From: Bradyrhizobium barranii subsp. barranii
GTDB lineage: Bacteria > Pseudomonadota > Alphaproteobacteria > Rhizobiales > Xanthobacteraceae
Direction: 5' to 3'
Length of the DNA stretch: 64,000 nt
Assembly (NCBI RefSeq): GCF_017565645.3
Contig: NZ_CP086136.1
Coordinates: forward strand, 1,936,001-2,000,000
The notes beneath the pieces were generated by a model. It was given only the letters and a program-made list of their open reading frames with translations, was not told the DNA's origin and ran no database searches. Position numbers and translations under genes: made by a program. Shown piece by piece: positions 1-8,622 of the stretch (positions are counted from its first letter, which is position 1; each line of letters opens with the position of its first letter).

Positions 1-467
1 TCATGATGCTGATGATTCCGCTCGGCTACGAGACCGCGCCGCCGGACGTGCAACTCGATCCCGAACGCGTCGCCGCGATGATGCGCTACAACGAGGCGCT
101 GAAGGATGCCGGCGTGCTGATCACGCTCGACGGCCTTCACCCGCCGTCGATGGGCGCGCGCGTCTCGTTCGCGACCGGCGCGCCCATCGTGACCGACGGC
201 CCCTTCGCCGAAGCCAAGGAAGTTCTGGGCGGCTACTGGATGATCGAGGTTGCCTCGCGCGAGGAGGCGATCGCCTGGGCGAAGAAGTGCCCGGCCTCCG
301 CCAATGAAGTCATCGAGATCCGGCAGGTGCAGGAGATGGCCGACTTTCCGCCGGAGGTGCAGGCAGCCGCCGCCGGTTTCGACGATCTGAAGACGCAGCC
401 GAGACGGCCGCGGATCAATTCGCGGCTCGTCAATCCATCATCCATCAACAAAGGAGAGAACCAATGA
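1..467 (+). CDS. YCII/DGPF-domain protein, 5' end cut off by the window
   Basis: The reading frame is open from the window edge and ends in TGA at 465-467. The motif TDGPFAEAKE followed by GGYWMIEV is the hallmark of the DGPF/YCII-related family, small dimeric alpha/beta proteins of uncertain biochemical role that are often next to ECF sigma factors or sit in pairs. The first visible codons read Met-Met-Leu-Met after what looks like a Phe codon, so the true start is probably a few codons upstream of the window. The stop overlaps the start of the next gene as ATGA, which implies one transcript and translational coupling. The family call is firm; the function is not known. Confidence 0.8.
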   Translation, partial: MMLMIPLGYETAPPDVQLDPERVAAMMRYNEALKDAGVLITLDGLHPPSMGARVSFATGAPIVTDGPFAEAKEVLGGYWMIEVASREEAIAWAKKCPASANEVIEIRQVQEMADFPPEVQAAAAGFDDLKTQPRRPRINSRLVNPSSINKGENQ

Positions 468-826
468 GCACCGATACCTATCTCGCCGTTTTCCTCGGCA
501 GCAAGACCAGCCCGCAATGGGCCGCATGGAACGCGATGTCCGAGACCGCGCGGAAGGCGAAGGAGCAGGAGGGCATGGCGGCCTGGAAAGGCTGGGTCGA
601 GAAGCATCAGGGCGCGATCCAGGCCATGGGCGGCCCTCTCGGCAAGACCAAGAAGGTCGACGGCAAGGGCGTCGCCGACATCGCGAACGAGATGGGCGCC
701 TTTACCGTGGTCCGCGCCGCGTCCCATGAGGCCGCGGCCAAGATGTTCGAGAACCACCCGCACTTCGCGATCTTCCCCGGCGAACGCGTCGAGATCATGC
801 CGGTGCTGCCGATTCCCGTCGGCTAG
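464..826 (+). CDS. Small YCII-like protein, 120 aa
   Basis: The start ATG at 464 follows a strong Shine-Dalgarno (AAAGGAG, about 7 nt upstream) and overlaps the preceding stop. The soluble 120-residue product has no signal peptide or membrane segment. The C-terminal part (roughly residues 75-120, with ENHPHFAIFPGERVEIMPV) looks like the last strands of the YCII/DGPF fold, but the DGPF motif itself is absent. It probably works with, or is a diverged partner of, the protein encoded just upstream. No catalytic residues can be named. Confidence 0.75.
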   Translation: MSTDTYLAVFLGSKTSPQWAAWNAMSETARKAKEQEGMAAWKGWVEKHQGAIQAMGGPLGKTKKVDGKGVADIANEMGAFTVVRAASHEAAAKMFENHPHFAIFPGERVEIMPVLPIPVG

Positions 827-831
827 GCCGT

Positions 832-927
832 GTCATTCCGGGGGCGCGCACACGCGAGCCCGGAAATCTCGAGATTCCGGGTTCGGCTCGTCGAGCAGCC
901 CCCGGGTCGAGCCGCCCCCGGAATGAC
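832..927 (+). repeat. Intergenic palindromic repeat
   Basis: A perfect 15-bp inverted pair (GTCATTCCGGGGGCG at 832-846 and CGCCCCCGGAATGAC at 913-927) encloses a second GC-rich palindrome around ATCTCGAGAT. It starts 6 nt after the upstream stop codon. The sequence is of the type repeated in Bradyrhizobium intergenic regions, and it could also act as a transcription terminator or RNA hairpin. The repeat assignment is from memory. Confidence 0.6.
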
Positions 928-981
928 GAGTTGGCCGGTTAATCAAATCCGGCCTGCGCTAGTGACTTCACGCCCGGCTCA

Positions 982-998
982 TGTAAAAGCTGTTCACA
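982..998 (+). promoter_or_regulatory. Candidate TetR operator overlapping its own gene start
   Basis: The 17-bp sequence TGTAAAAGCTGTTCACA lies inside a longer inverted repeat (GCTCATGT at 977-984 and ACATGAGC at 996-1003, 11-nt spacer) and covers the start codon of the TetR gene. It matches the palindrome at 1807-1823 at 13 of 17 positions. Two related palindromes, one at the regulator's start and one before the next gene, are the usual sign of an autorepressing TetR protein that also controls its neighbour. Confidence 0.6.
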
Positions 999-1738
999 TG
1001 AGCTGGCGTAAGGACCAGGGCCGCACCGAGCGCGGCTATCACCACGGCAATCTGAAGGAAGCCCTGTTGCAGGCTGCCCTCGGGCTGATCGCCGAGAAGG
1101 GCGCTGCCGGCTTCACCTTTGCCGATGCCGCGCGCATGGCCGGCGTCAGCGCGGCGGCGCCTTACCGGCATTTCCGCGACCGCGAGGAGTTGCTGTCCTC
1201 GATCGCGCAGCGCGGCTTCGAGCAGTTCGAGCAGCGCCTGACCGCGGCCTGGGACGACGGGCGCCCGGATACGGTCTCGGCGTTCGAGCGCGTCGGCAAG
1301 GCCTATCTCGCCTTTGCCCGCGAGGAGCCTGCCTTCTACAACGCGATGTTCGAATCGGGCGTGCCGGTCGATTCAAATCCGGCCCTGCAGGCCGCCAGTG
1401 AACGCGCCTTCAACATCATTCGCGCCGCCGCCGAGCGGCTTGCGGCGCTGGCGCCGCCCGGCACGCCGCGGCCACCGGCCATGATGATGGCGCTGCACAT
1501 CTGGTCGATGGCGCACGGCGTGGCCTCGCTGTTCTCACGCGGCGACGCCGCGCGGCGAAAACTGCCGATGTCGCCGGATGACCTGCTCGAAGCCGAGGTG
1601 CTGATCTATCTGCGCGGCTTGGGCTTCCCGACCGACCGCCGTCCGCCGGCGAGAAGCGCCGAGCCGCCGCCGGTGCCACCGGAGGCATCCTCCGGTTCTG
1701 GCCTGCCGCCCGGCGGCCCCTGGGGCAAGCCGAAATAA
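998..1738 (+). CDS. TetR/AcrR family regulator with WHG-type C-terminal domain, 246 aa
   Basis: DNA-binding transcriptional repressor. The N-terminal helix-turn-helix (about residues 10-57) carries ITFADAARMAG-like and SAAAPYRHFRDREEL segments typical of TetR. The C-terminal region, with HIWSMAHGVASLF near residues 165-180, matches the WHG subgroup. A Pro-rich tail ends the protein. The chosen ATG at 998 begins MSWRKDQGRTERGYHHGNL, the usual opening of this subgroup; a longer frame reaches back to 830 but runs through the repeat and is not credible. The operator-like palindromes at 982-998 and 1807-1823 suggest autoregulation and control of the DUF2852 gene that follows. The ligand is unknown. 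Confidence 0.9.
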   Translation: MSWRKDQGRTERGYHHGNLKEALLQAALGLIAEKGAAGFTFADAARMAGVSAAAPYRHFRDREELLSSIAQRGFEQFEQRLTAAWDDGRPDTVSAFERVGKAYLAFAREEPAFYNAMFESGVPVDSNPALQAASERAFNIIRAAAERLAALAPPGTPRPPAMMMALHIWSMAHGVASLFSRGDAARRKLPMSPDDLLEAEVLIYLRGLGFPTDRRPPARSAEPPPVPPEASSGSGLPPGGPWGKPK

Positions 1739-1806
1739 AATTGCGCAAATAATTCCGCGACCCTGTCAGGCGGCCGGCTTGACAAAATCGCGGGATGGTC
1801 TAGCTA

Positions 1807-1823
1807 TGTAAATGTTATTTACA
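1807..1823 (+). promoter_or_regulatory. Perfect palindromic operator before the DUF2852 gene
   Basis: ATGTAAATgttATTTACAT (1806-1824) is a perfect palindrome with 8-bp arms and a 3-nt spacer, 34 bp before the preferred start of the DUF2852 gene. It is related to the palindrome over the upstream TetR gene's start (13 of 17 positions). The AT-rich site stands out in GC-rich surroundings and probably lies in the promoter. Confidence 0.7.
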
Positions 1824-1858
1824 TTCACAACGGCGCTGGTGCCGTGATGGAGATGGAA

Positions 1859-2344
1859 ATGGCCTACACCGCTGATGTCAATCGATGGCGCGGTTCCTCT
1901 GACGAACGCTATGAGCGCCCCCACATGCTCGATACGCCCTGGCATCCCGGCTGGATCGCCGTGACCATCCTCGGCTTCATCATCTGGTGGCCGATCGGAC
2001 TTGCCCTTCTCTTTTTCACACTCGGGAGCAGAAAAATGGGTTGCTGGAGCCACCAGGATCGCTGGCAGAACAAGATGGAGCGGATGCAGTACAAGATGGA
2101 CCGCATGCGCGGCCGCATGGAGCGCCGTGGTTTCGGCTTCGGCTTCGGCCCGCCCTCGAGCGGCAACCGTGCCTTCGACGAATACCGCACCGAGACGCTG
2201 CAGCGGCTTGAGGAAGAGCAGGTCGAGTTCAGGAACTTCCTCGACCGTCTGCGTCACGCCAAGGACAAGGAAGAGTTCGACCAGTTCATGGCGCAGCACA
2301 AGACGCGCCCGACCCCGCCGCCGACCGACCAGCCGCAAGGCTGA
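1859..2344 (+). CDS. DUF2852 membrane-anchored protein, 161 aa
   Basis: Protein of unknown function with one or two hydrophobic segments (about residues 32-54, PGWIAVTILGFIIWWPIGLA) followed by a basic, Met/Arg-rich stretch and an acidic amphipathic C-terminal half likely to form a coiled coil (about residues 100-150). The layout is that of DUF2852. The ATG at 1859 is preferred because GGAG lies 6 nt upstream; in-frame starts at 1844, 1847 and 1853 are possible. The palindromic operator just upstream makes it a likely target of the adjacent TetR repressor. A strong terminator follows at 2419. Confidence 0.85.
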   Translation: MAYTADVNRWRGSSDERYERPHMLDTPWHPGWIAVTILGFIIWWPIGLALLFFTLGSRKMGCWSHQDRWQNKMERMQYKMDRMRGRMERRGFGFGFGPPSSGNRAFDEYRTETLQRLEEEQVEFRNFLDRLRHAKDKEEFDQFMAQHKTRPTPPPTDQPQG

Positions 2345-2418
2345 TATAAAAAGGCTGATCCGGGGTCTGCCTCTCAAAGCCTTCAGGCGCATGCCCCCAA
2401 AGTCCTGATGGCCCCGAG

Positions 2419-2459
2419 CCGCCCGCCTGCGCAACCCGCAGGCGGGCGGTTTGGTTTTT
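2419..2459 (+). terminator. Rho-independent terminator
   Basis: A perfect 13-bp GC stem (CCGCCCGCCTGCG at 2419-2431 and its complement at 2437-2449) with a 5-nt loop is followed by TTTGGTTTTT. It closes the TetR/DUF2852 unit. Confidence 0.9.
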
Positions 2460-2544
2460 GGGGACCCGAACCAACCGCCGACGATCCGACACCAAGACTT
2501 GCGCGTGCCACCTCAATCCGCCGCGCTGCTGGACGACGCGCATC

Positions 2545-2712
2545 ATGGACCTCTACACCCGCCTGCTGCTTGCCGTGACCGCCTTGGCGGTGCTGGGCTA
2601 CATCGGCTTGGTCTATGGCAGCTGCGCGTCTGATCCCGATTGCCATTTTCGCCTCTGCGCCGGCGGGCGCGCGTTCTGCGGCGTTGATCACGTACATGTG
2701 CAGGACCGGTAG
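2545..2712 (+). CDS. Small membrane protein, 55 aa
   Basis: ATG at 2545 opens a 55-residue protein with one N-terminal membrane segment (about residues 5-25, TRLLLAVTALAVLGYIGLVY) followed by a short Cys-rich tail with four cysteines. No family is recognised. The frame continues upstream to 2458 but that part runs out of the terminator region and reads poorly. Codon use is in keeping with the region, but this is a modest-confidence gene. Confidence 0.5.
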   Translation: MDLYTRLLLAVTALAVLGYIGLVYGSCASDPDCHFRLCAGGRAFCGVDHVHVQDR

Positions 2713-2779
2713 AACCCGATCCGCGCCGGGCCCGACCAAGCCCTGACGGCGCACCTCCCGCGCGCTGACGGGCCCGACC

Positions 2780-3037
2780 ATGACCAACGCCGAACGCAAA
2801 GAGATCAGCCAGCGCATCGCGCTCCTCGAGCGCGCCTCGGCGCTGTTCGACCGGTTCGGAAACACCGTGCCGGTGGCGATCGCGTTCCTCAATGGATGGC
2901 CGACGGAAGTCCAGCTCTATCCGCAGTGGCAGCTCGGCGAATCCTGGCGGTTCTTTCTCAGCCTTTATCTCTATTGGTTCGCCTCGTTCGCACTCAGCCG
3001 CGCGGTCTCGTTGGCAAAGGGGAGCATCGCCCCATGA
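2780..3037 (+). CDS. Small hypothetical membrane protein, 85 aa
   Basis: The product has a charged N-terminal helix (ERKEISQRIALLERASALFDRF) and one or two aromatic-rich hydrophobic stretches near residues 55-75 (RFFLSLYLYWFASFALSRAV). No domain is recognised. Its stop codon overlaps the next start as ATGA (3034-3037), which supports both as genuine translated genes of one operon. Confidence 0.6.
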   Translation: MTNAERKEISQRIALLERASALFDRFGNTVPVAIAFLNGWPTEVQLYPQWQLGESWRFFLSLYLYWFASFALSRAVSLAKGSIAP

Positions 3038-3171
3038 TCCTGCTCCGCGATGTCGCGCTCTTCGTCCTGCCGGTGCTCATCGCGGCGGGCGGCTGGCTCT
3101 ACGCGCTCAGCCTGCGCAAGCGGGCCCGGCCCGGTCTTGAGGGCGAAAGCAAGCGCGTCCCGGCGGCGTGA
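3034..3171 (+). CDS. Small membrane protein, 45 aa
   Basis: Translationally coupled to the preceding gene through ATGA at 3034-3037. It has a single hydrophobic segment (about residues 3-23, LLRDVALFVLPVLIAAGGWL) and a basic cytoplasmic tail, the pattern of a bitopic small protein. No family is recognised. A role as accessory partner of the upstream 85-aa membrane protein is inferred from coupling only. Confidence 0.5.
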   Translation: MILLRDVALFVLPVLIAAGGWLYALSLRKRARPGLEGESKRVPAA

Positions 3172-3234
3172 CTGGCGCCCCGACCCGGACCGCCTATATT
3201 CGCCTTCACAAGAGTGGGCGGACCGGAGGCGACA

Positions 3235-3998
3235 ATGGCGGAAGCTGCGATCACGGCGAGCGACGGCCTCTGGCAACAGGTCCGCAGCGAGGCGCAGCGC
3301 GCGGCTGATGCCGACCCCGTGTTCGGTACGGCCCTTGCGCGTGCCATTCTCGCTCATGATGATTTTGCCGCCGCCTTGGCCGATTTGATCGGGCAGCGGC
3401 TCGGCAGCGGCACCACCGGGCGCACGCGCTTCACGTCCTATTCCCGCGACGCCTTTCAAGGCGAGCCAGACCTGATCGAAACCGCCAGCCGGGATCTGCA
3501 GGCGATCGCATTGCGCGATCCCGCCATCACCGACCTGCTGCCGCCGCTGCTGCATTACAAGGGCTACGTCGCGCTGCAAGCCTGGCGCGTCTCGAACTGG
3601 CTCTGGCGTCGTGACCATCGCGACGCGGCGCTGCTGTTTCAGAACGAGGCGTCGAACCTCTTGTCAGCATTCATCCGGCCGCATCCATTGGATCGTCCGT
3701 CTATCTCGACCACGCCACCGGCATCGTGATTGGTGCGAATGTGGTGATCGGCGACGAGGTCACCATCCTCCAGAACGTCAGCATCGGCCGTCGCGGTGAA
3801 TTGCCGACGCGCTCGCCGCGCATCGGCCGCGGTGTCTACATCGGCGGCGGCGCGACCATTCTCGGTGACATCTATATCGGCGATTTCGCAAAGATCGGCG
3901 CCGGCACTGTTGTGACCGGTGACGTGCCCGCCGGCTGCACCGCGATCGGCAGTCCCGCGCGATTGACCAATTGCCCCGAGCCCGCCTCGGCGGCTTGA
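3235..3998 (+). pseudogene. cysE: Serine O-acetyltransferase, frameshifted
   Basis: The cysE product makes O-acetylserine from serine and acetyl-CoA, the first step of cysteine synthesis. The N-terminal half (from ATG 3235) carries the CysE helical domain and runs to LLFQNEASNLLS; the C-terminal half, in another frame, carries the hexapeptide left-handed beta-helix (IGANVVIGDEVTILQNVSIG). Between about 3664 and 3670 the frame changes: the following bases read IHPAASIGSSVYLDHATG only in the second frame, and the usual Val-Asp before Ile-His is missing, so 4 bases (or 1) appear lost. As read, the first frame stops at 3727-3729. Either a true pseudogene or an assembly error. A second functional cysE elsewhere would be expected. 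Confidence 0.8.
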
Positions 3999-4022
3999 GC
4001 CATCAATCGATCCCTAGGAGAC

Positions 4023-4739
4023 ATGCAAATGAAGACGGCAATCGTGATCGGCGTTGGACCGGACCGCGGGCTCGGGGCCCGGCTGTGCAAGCGTCTTGCG
4101 GCCGATGGGCTCAAGGTGATCGTCGCGGGCCGGACGCTGTCTGCCTTGCAGGCCGTTGTAGACGACATCACGAAGGCGGGCGGCGCAGCCGTGCCCTTCG
4201 TTGCCGATGCGACCAGGGAGGGGGACATCGTCGCGCTGTTCGATGCCGCCGGCGACAACCTCGACCTCGCCATCTACAACGCCGGCAACAACACGCCCGG
4301 CAAGATCATCGAGATGGAGGCCGACTATTTCGAGAACGCCTGGCGCGTGGTCTGCTTCGGCGGCTTCCTGTTCGGCCGCGAGGCGGTGCGCCGCTTGGTG
4401 CCGAGGAAGACCGGCACGCTGCTGTTCACCGGCGCCAGTGCCTCGCTGCGCGGACGCTCTGGCTACGGCGCCTTCAACTCGTCCAAGGCCGGCCTGCGCA
4501 CGCTGGCGCAGGCGATGGCCAAGGAATACGCGAGCGACGGCATCCATGTCGGCCATGTCGTGGTCGACGGCGCGATCGCCGGCGACAAGATATTTTCACG
4601 GTTCCCGGATGCGGCCGGCCGCGAGGACAGCCTGATCGACATCGATGGCATCGTCGATGCCTTCGCCTTCCTCTATCGCCAACCCGAGCGCGCCTGGTCG
4701 TTCGAGCTCGACGTGCGGACCTCGAAGGAGAAATGGTGA
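4023..4739 (+). CDS. Atypical short-chain dehydrogenase/reductase, 238 aa
   Basis: Rossmann-fold protein with a modified dinucleotide loop (GVGPDRGLG near residues 9-17 in place of TGxxxGxG) and the NAG motif (YNAGNN, about residue 88). At the active site the usual YxxxK reads FNSSK, so Phe replaces the catalytic Tyr while the Lys is kept. From memory, the SDR_c10 subgroup has exactly these two departures and no known reaction. The start at 4023 has a GGAG Shine-Dalgarno. It may not be a conventional oxidoreductase. Neighbouring genes give no pathway. Confidence 0.85.
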   Translation: MQMKTAIVIGVGPDRGLGARLCKRLAADGLKVIVAGRTLSALQAVVDDITKAGGAAVPFVADATREGDIVALFDAAGDNLDLAIYNAGNNTPGKIIEMEADYFENAWRVVCFGGFLFGREAVRRLVPRKTGTLLFTGASASLRGRSGYGAFNSSKAGLRTLAQAMAKEYASDGIHVGHVVVDGAIAGDKIFSRFPDAAGREDSLIDIDGIVDAFAFLYRQPERAWSFELDVRTSKEKW

Positions 4740-4767
4740 GGGGCGGTCCTCGACCATTTCTACCGCC

Positions 4768-4932
4768 GTCATTGCCCGCGAAGGCGGGCAATCCAGTATT
4801 CCAGAGACAGCATTGAGATGCGGAGGAGCCGCAGCGTACTGGATACCCCGCTTGACGCCTACGCTAAAGCTTCGGCGCCCCTGGACCGCAGCCCCGGCGA
4901 AGCCTTGGCGTAGCCGGGTCGCGGGGGATGAC
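4768..4932 (+). repeat. Intergenic repeat of the GTCATTGCCCGC...GGGGATGAC type
   Basis: The block opens with GTCATTGCCCGCGAAGGCGG and its internal hairpin, continues through a CAGTA...TACTGGATACCCCGC section, and ends with TCGCGGGGGATGAC, so its ends form an inverted pair. This is a familiar Bradyrhizobium intergenic element. It fills the gap between the convergent SDR and ggt genes and may form a bidirectional terminator. Confidence 0.6.
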
Positions 4933-4952
4933 AGTCGTAAGGGTGGCGTAGA

Positions 4953-6689
4953 TCAATACCCGGCGGCCAATCCCGAGTTTCGGCGTGGATCGTTCGCACC
5001 GTAGTAACGGTTGTTGCCGACTTGCTCGCCATTCAGTGACGGCGCGCCGACGATGATGACCGCGAGATGGTTGGCCGGCTGCGGCGGCCCGAATTTGTGG
5101 CCCATGCCTTCCAGGATCTTGCGCGTGTCCGGTGACAGCGCATAGTCCTCGACATTGGTCATATCCGGCAGCCATTGCTGGTGGATGCGCGGCATGTCGA
5201 CGGCTTCCTGCGCGTTCATGCCGTAGTCGATCGCATTGATCATGGTCTGCAGGACCGCCGTGATGATGCGGCTGCCGCCGGGTGTGCCCACCACCATGAC
5301 GGTCTTGCCGTCCTTGGTGACGATGGTCGGGCTCATCGAGGACAGTGGACGCTTGCCGGGTGCAATCGCGTTGGCCTCGCCCTGCACGAGGCCATACAGG
5401 TTCGGCACCCCGATCTTGGCGGTGAAGTCGTCCATTTCGTCGTTCAGCAGCACGCCGGTCTTGGCCGCCGTCACCTTGGCGCCGAACCAATCGTTCAGCG
5501 TGTACGTCACCGATACCGCGTTGCCGTCCTTGTCCGCGATTGAATAGTGCGTGGTGTTGTTGCCCTCGTGCGGCGCGACGCCCGGCTTGATGTCCTTGGA
5601 GATCCCGGCCTTGTTCGGATCGATCACGGCACGGATCTTGGTGGCGTAATTCTTGTCGAGGAGGCGGTCGAGCGGATTCTTCACGAAATCCGGATCGCCG
5701 AGATAGCTGTTGCGGTCCACGTAAGCATGCCGCATGGCCTCGATCTGCACGTGGACGGCCTGCGCGGAATGGTAGCCCAGCTCCTTCAGAGGATAGCCCT
5801 CCAGGATATTCAGGATCTCGCAGATGACGACGCCGCCCGAGCTCGGTGGTGGCGCGGAAATCACGTGATAGCCGCGATAGTCGCATTCGACAGGTGCGAG
5901 CTCGCGCGTCCTGTAGCCGTCGAGGTCGTCCTGCGTCAGCAGGCCTTTGCCGGCTTGGCTCGATGCCACGATGGCGCTGCCGACCCAGCCCTTGTAGAAG
6001 CCGTCGGTGCCCTTGCTGCTGATCTCGCGCAGCGTTTTCGCCAGTTCGGATTGCAGCAGTCGATCGCCCACGCCGAACGGCTGGCCGTTGTTGAGGAAGA
6101 TCGCGCTCGATGCTGGATCGTCCTTGAAATCGTCGGTTGCCGAGCGCAGCAGGTCGATGTCCCCCTGGTCGAGTACAAATCCCTGTTCGGCGAACTGGAT
6201 CGCGGGAGCGAGCAGGTCGGCGCGCTTCATGGTGCCGTATTTTTCGCGCGCATATTCCATGCCCGAGACGGAGCCTGGCACACCCACAGCCAGATGCCCC
6301 TTGGTCGAGATGCCCTTGATGACGTTGCCATCCTTGTCGAGATACATATTGGCCGTCGCCGCCTTGGGCGCGGTCTCGCGGAAATCGACGAAGGTCTTGC
6401 GGCCGTCGGCGAGCTGGATCGTCATGAAGCCGCCACCACCGAGATTGCCGGCGGCCGGATAGACGACGGCCAAGGCATAGCCGACGGCCACAGCGGCATC
6501 GACGGCATTGCCGCCGCGCTTCAGCACATCGACGCCCACCTGGGTCGCCAGATGCTGCGCGGACACCACCATGCCGTTTTGCGCGGCGACCGGTGCGACC
6601 GACGCCGCGCGCGCGGCGCCGAACGCGACGAGGCTGACCGATATGATCGCGGCGGCCATCCACCGCACATTGGTTTGTGGTTTCGGCAC
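4953..6689 (-). CDS. ggt: Gamma-glutamyltransferase, secreted, 578 aa
   Basis: An N-terminal nucleophile hydrolase that cleaves gamma-glutamyl bonds of glutathione and related compounds in the periplasm. The autoprocessing site is NNTTHYS with the catalytic Thr at about residue 379; PLSSMSPTIV and GTPGGSRI form the rest of the active site in the small subunit. A signal peptide (MAAAIISVSLVAFGAARA) follows a short basic leader. GTG at 6689 is preferred because GAGGAG lies 6 nt upstream; another GTG at 6725 would add 12 residues. Length and motifs are complete. It is a single gene facing away from the tol cluster. Confidence 0.95.
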   Translation of the reverse strand: MPKPQTNVRWMAAAIISVSLVAFGAARAASVAPVAAQNGMVVSAQHLATQVGVDVLKRGGNAVDAAVAVGYALAVVYPAAGNLGGGGFMTIQLADGRKTFVDFRETAPKAATANMYLDKDGNVIKGISTKGHLAVGVPGSVSGMEYAREKYGTMKRADLLAPAIQFAEQGFVLDQGDIDLLRSATDDFKDDPASSAIFLNNGQPFGVGDRLLQSELAKTLREISSKGTDGFYKGWVGSAIVASSQAGKGLLTQDDLDGYRTRELAPVECDYRGYHVISAPPPSSGGVVICEILNILEGYPLKELGYHSAQAVHVQIEAMRHAYVDRNSYLGDPDFVKNPLDRLLDKNYATKIRAVIDPNKAGISKDIKPGVAPHEGNNTTHYSIADKDGNAVSVTYTLNDWFGAKVTAAKTGVLLNDEMDDFTAKIGVPNLYGLVQGEANAIAPGKRPLSSMSPTIVTKDGKTVMVVGTPGGSRIITAVLQTMINAIDYGMNAQEAVDMPRIHQQWLPDMTNVEDYALSPDTRKILEGMGHKFGPPQPANHLAVIIVGAPSLNGEQVGNNRYYGANDPRRNSGLAAGY

Positions 6690-7408
6690 TGGACGCTCCT
6701 CAGGCTGGGCCGGTGATGCCGGCACGTTGTTGTCCGCGAGCGCAGCCTATCAGCTCGTGCCCGCCGTGAGATGCGAGATGGAGCATGTGGTCGTGGTGTA
6801 GCTGTGGCGCACGCTAAGTTCCCTGCGATTTCGGGCTGGGCAGGGGAGGAGGTTCCAGAAGGGGCGTCCGTTGTGCCCGGTGTCATAGCGCCACGAGTCC
6901 GACTGCGCTCCCTCCCCCTTGGGGAGAGGGGGGGGCAGAGGGGTAACCCAGGAAAAGTGCTCGTTGCGTGCGTCCGATTTCATCACGGCGGGAGTCCTCG
7001 TGTGGTACCCCTCTCCCTAGCCCTCCCCCGCAAGGGGGGGAAGGAACCGACCTCGCCAGTGGACCCGGCTCCGATCCGTCGCCGCCATGTCCCGCGGCAA
7101 AGCGGCCAACCGCCTGCGCTGCCTGCCTTTCCGGCAGCCAAATTCGGCCGTGGTAACCGCACGTTAACCATCGGCGGGCTCTGGTAATTGCGGACAGTCG
7201 TGCCCGGAGCCGTGCTCAAGGCCCATAGTTTTGACATCTTGGCAGGGAATGCAGACGGCCGGCTTTGGACGAGCCCCTGCACCCCAGAAAGACAAGGCTT
7301 TGAGCGGGCTTGCCGGCCGCGCCGGTGCTAGCGCGGCTGTTGGGGAACCGGCAGCCATTTGCTGGCCGGAGAGGTCAGGTAAATGATCGCCTTGAGAGGA
7401 TACTGCTT
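6690..7408. other. Long intergenic region between ggt and tolQ
   Basis: No credible gene. It holds the divergent promoters of ggt and tolQ, and two C/G-homopolymer blocks of opposite sense (about 6900-6945 and 7008-7045) that form a repeat pair. A CtrA-like half-match, GTAA-N7-TTAA, lies at 7153-7167 about 240 bp before tolQ (one mismatch to TTAA-N7-TTAA). The strand bias and stop density argue against coding. Confidence 0.5.
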
Positions 7409-8125
<717 letters not shown>

Positions 8126-8168
8126 CGGACGGCATGTATAGTGTGAGGGGCAATTTGGGCACTCGATC

Positions 8169-8618
8169 ATGGCGATGAACGTAGCTAGTTCGTCCGGAGG
8201 CGGCGGGCGCCGCGGCCGGCGCAAGCCCGTCGTGGCCGAGATCAACGTCACGCCGATGGTGGACGTGATGCTGGTGCTGCTCATCATCTTCATGGTGTCG
8301 GCTCCGATGTTGACGGTCGGCGTGCCGCTCGACCTGCCTCAGACCCAGGCCAAGAGCCTCGAAAACAACGACCAGAAGCCGATCCAGATGTCGGTCGACA
8401 TCAAGGGCAAGGTGTTCATCAACGACGCCGAGATCGCGATCAACGAGTTGATCCCGAAGCTGAAGGCGATCACGGACGCGCGCGGCGGGCTCGAGGAGCG
8501 CATCTATCTGCGCGCCGACAAGAAGGCGGATTACGGAACGGTGGCCAAGGTCATGGGCCTGTTGTCCGGCGCGGGCTTCAAGAAGCTGGCGCTCGTGACC
8601 GAGGCGGATCAGGGGTAA
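8169..8618 (+). CDS. tolR: Tol-Pal system protein TolR, 149 aa
   Basis: ExbD/TolR family. Single membrane segment (about residues 28-50) holding the essential Asp in MVDVMLVLLIIFMVSAPML, which carries protons with TolQ. The periplasmic domain (residues 55-149) contains YLRADKKADYGTVAKVM, the conserved TolR dimer region. It lies 43 bp after tolQ and 4 bp before tolA, so it is cotranscribed. Confidence 0.95.
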   Translation: MAMNVASSSGGGGRRGRRKPVVAEINVTPMVDVMLVLLIIFMVSAPMLTVGVPLDLPQTQAKSLENNDQKPIQMSVDIKGKVFINDAEIAINELIPKLKAITDARGGLEERIYLRADKKADYGTVAKVMGLLSGAGFKKLALVTEADQG

Positions 8619-8622
8619 ACCG

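Noticed and set aside
4864-6663. 599-codon open frame on the minus strand in another register over the ggt gene
   Set aside because: It is extremely Arg-rich, without any domain, and fully overlaps the unmistakable gamma-glutamyltransferase; a GC-driven shadow frame.
7153-7167. GTAA-N7-TTAA as a CtrA box before tolQ
   Set aside because: One mismatch and about 240 bp from the start; noted in the intergenic entry but not called as a site.
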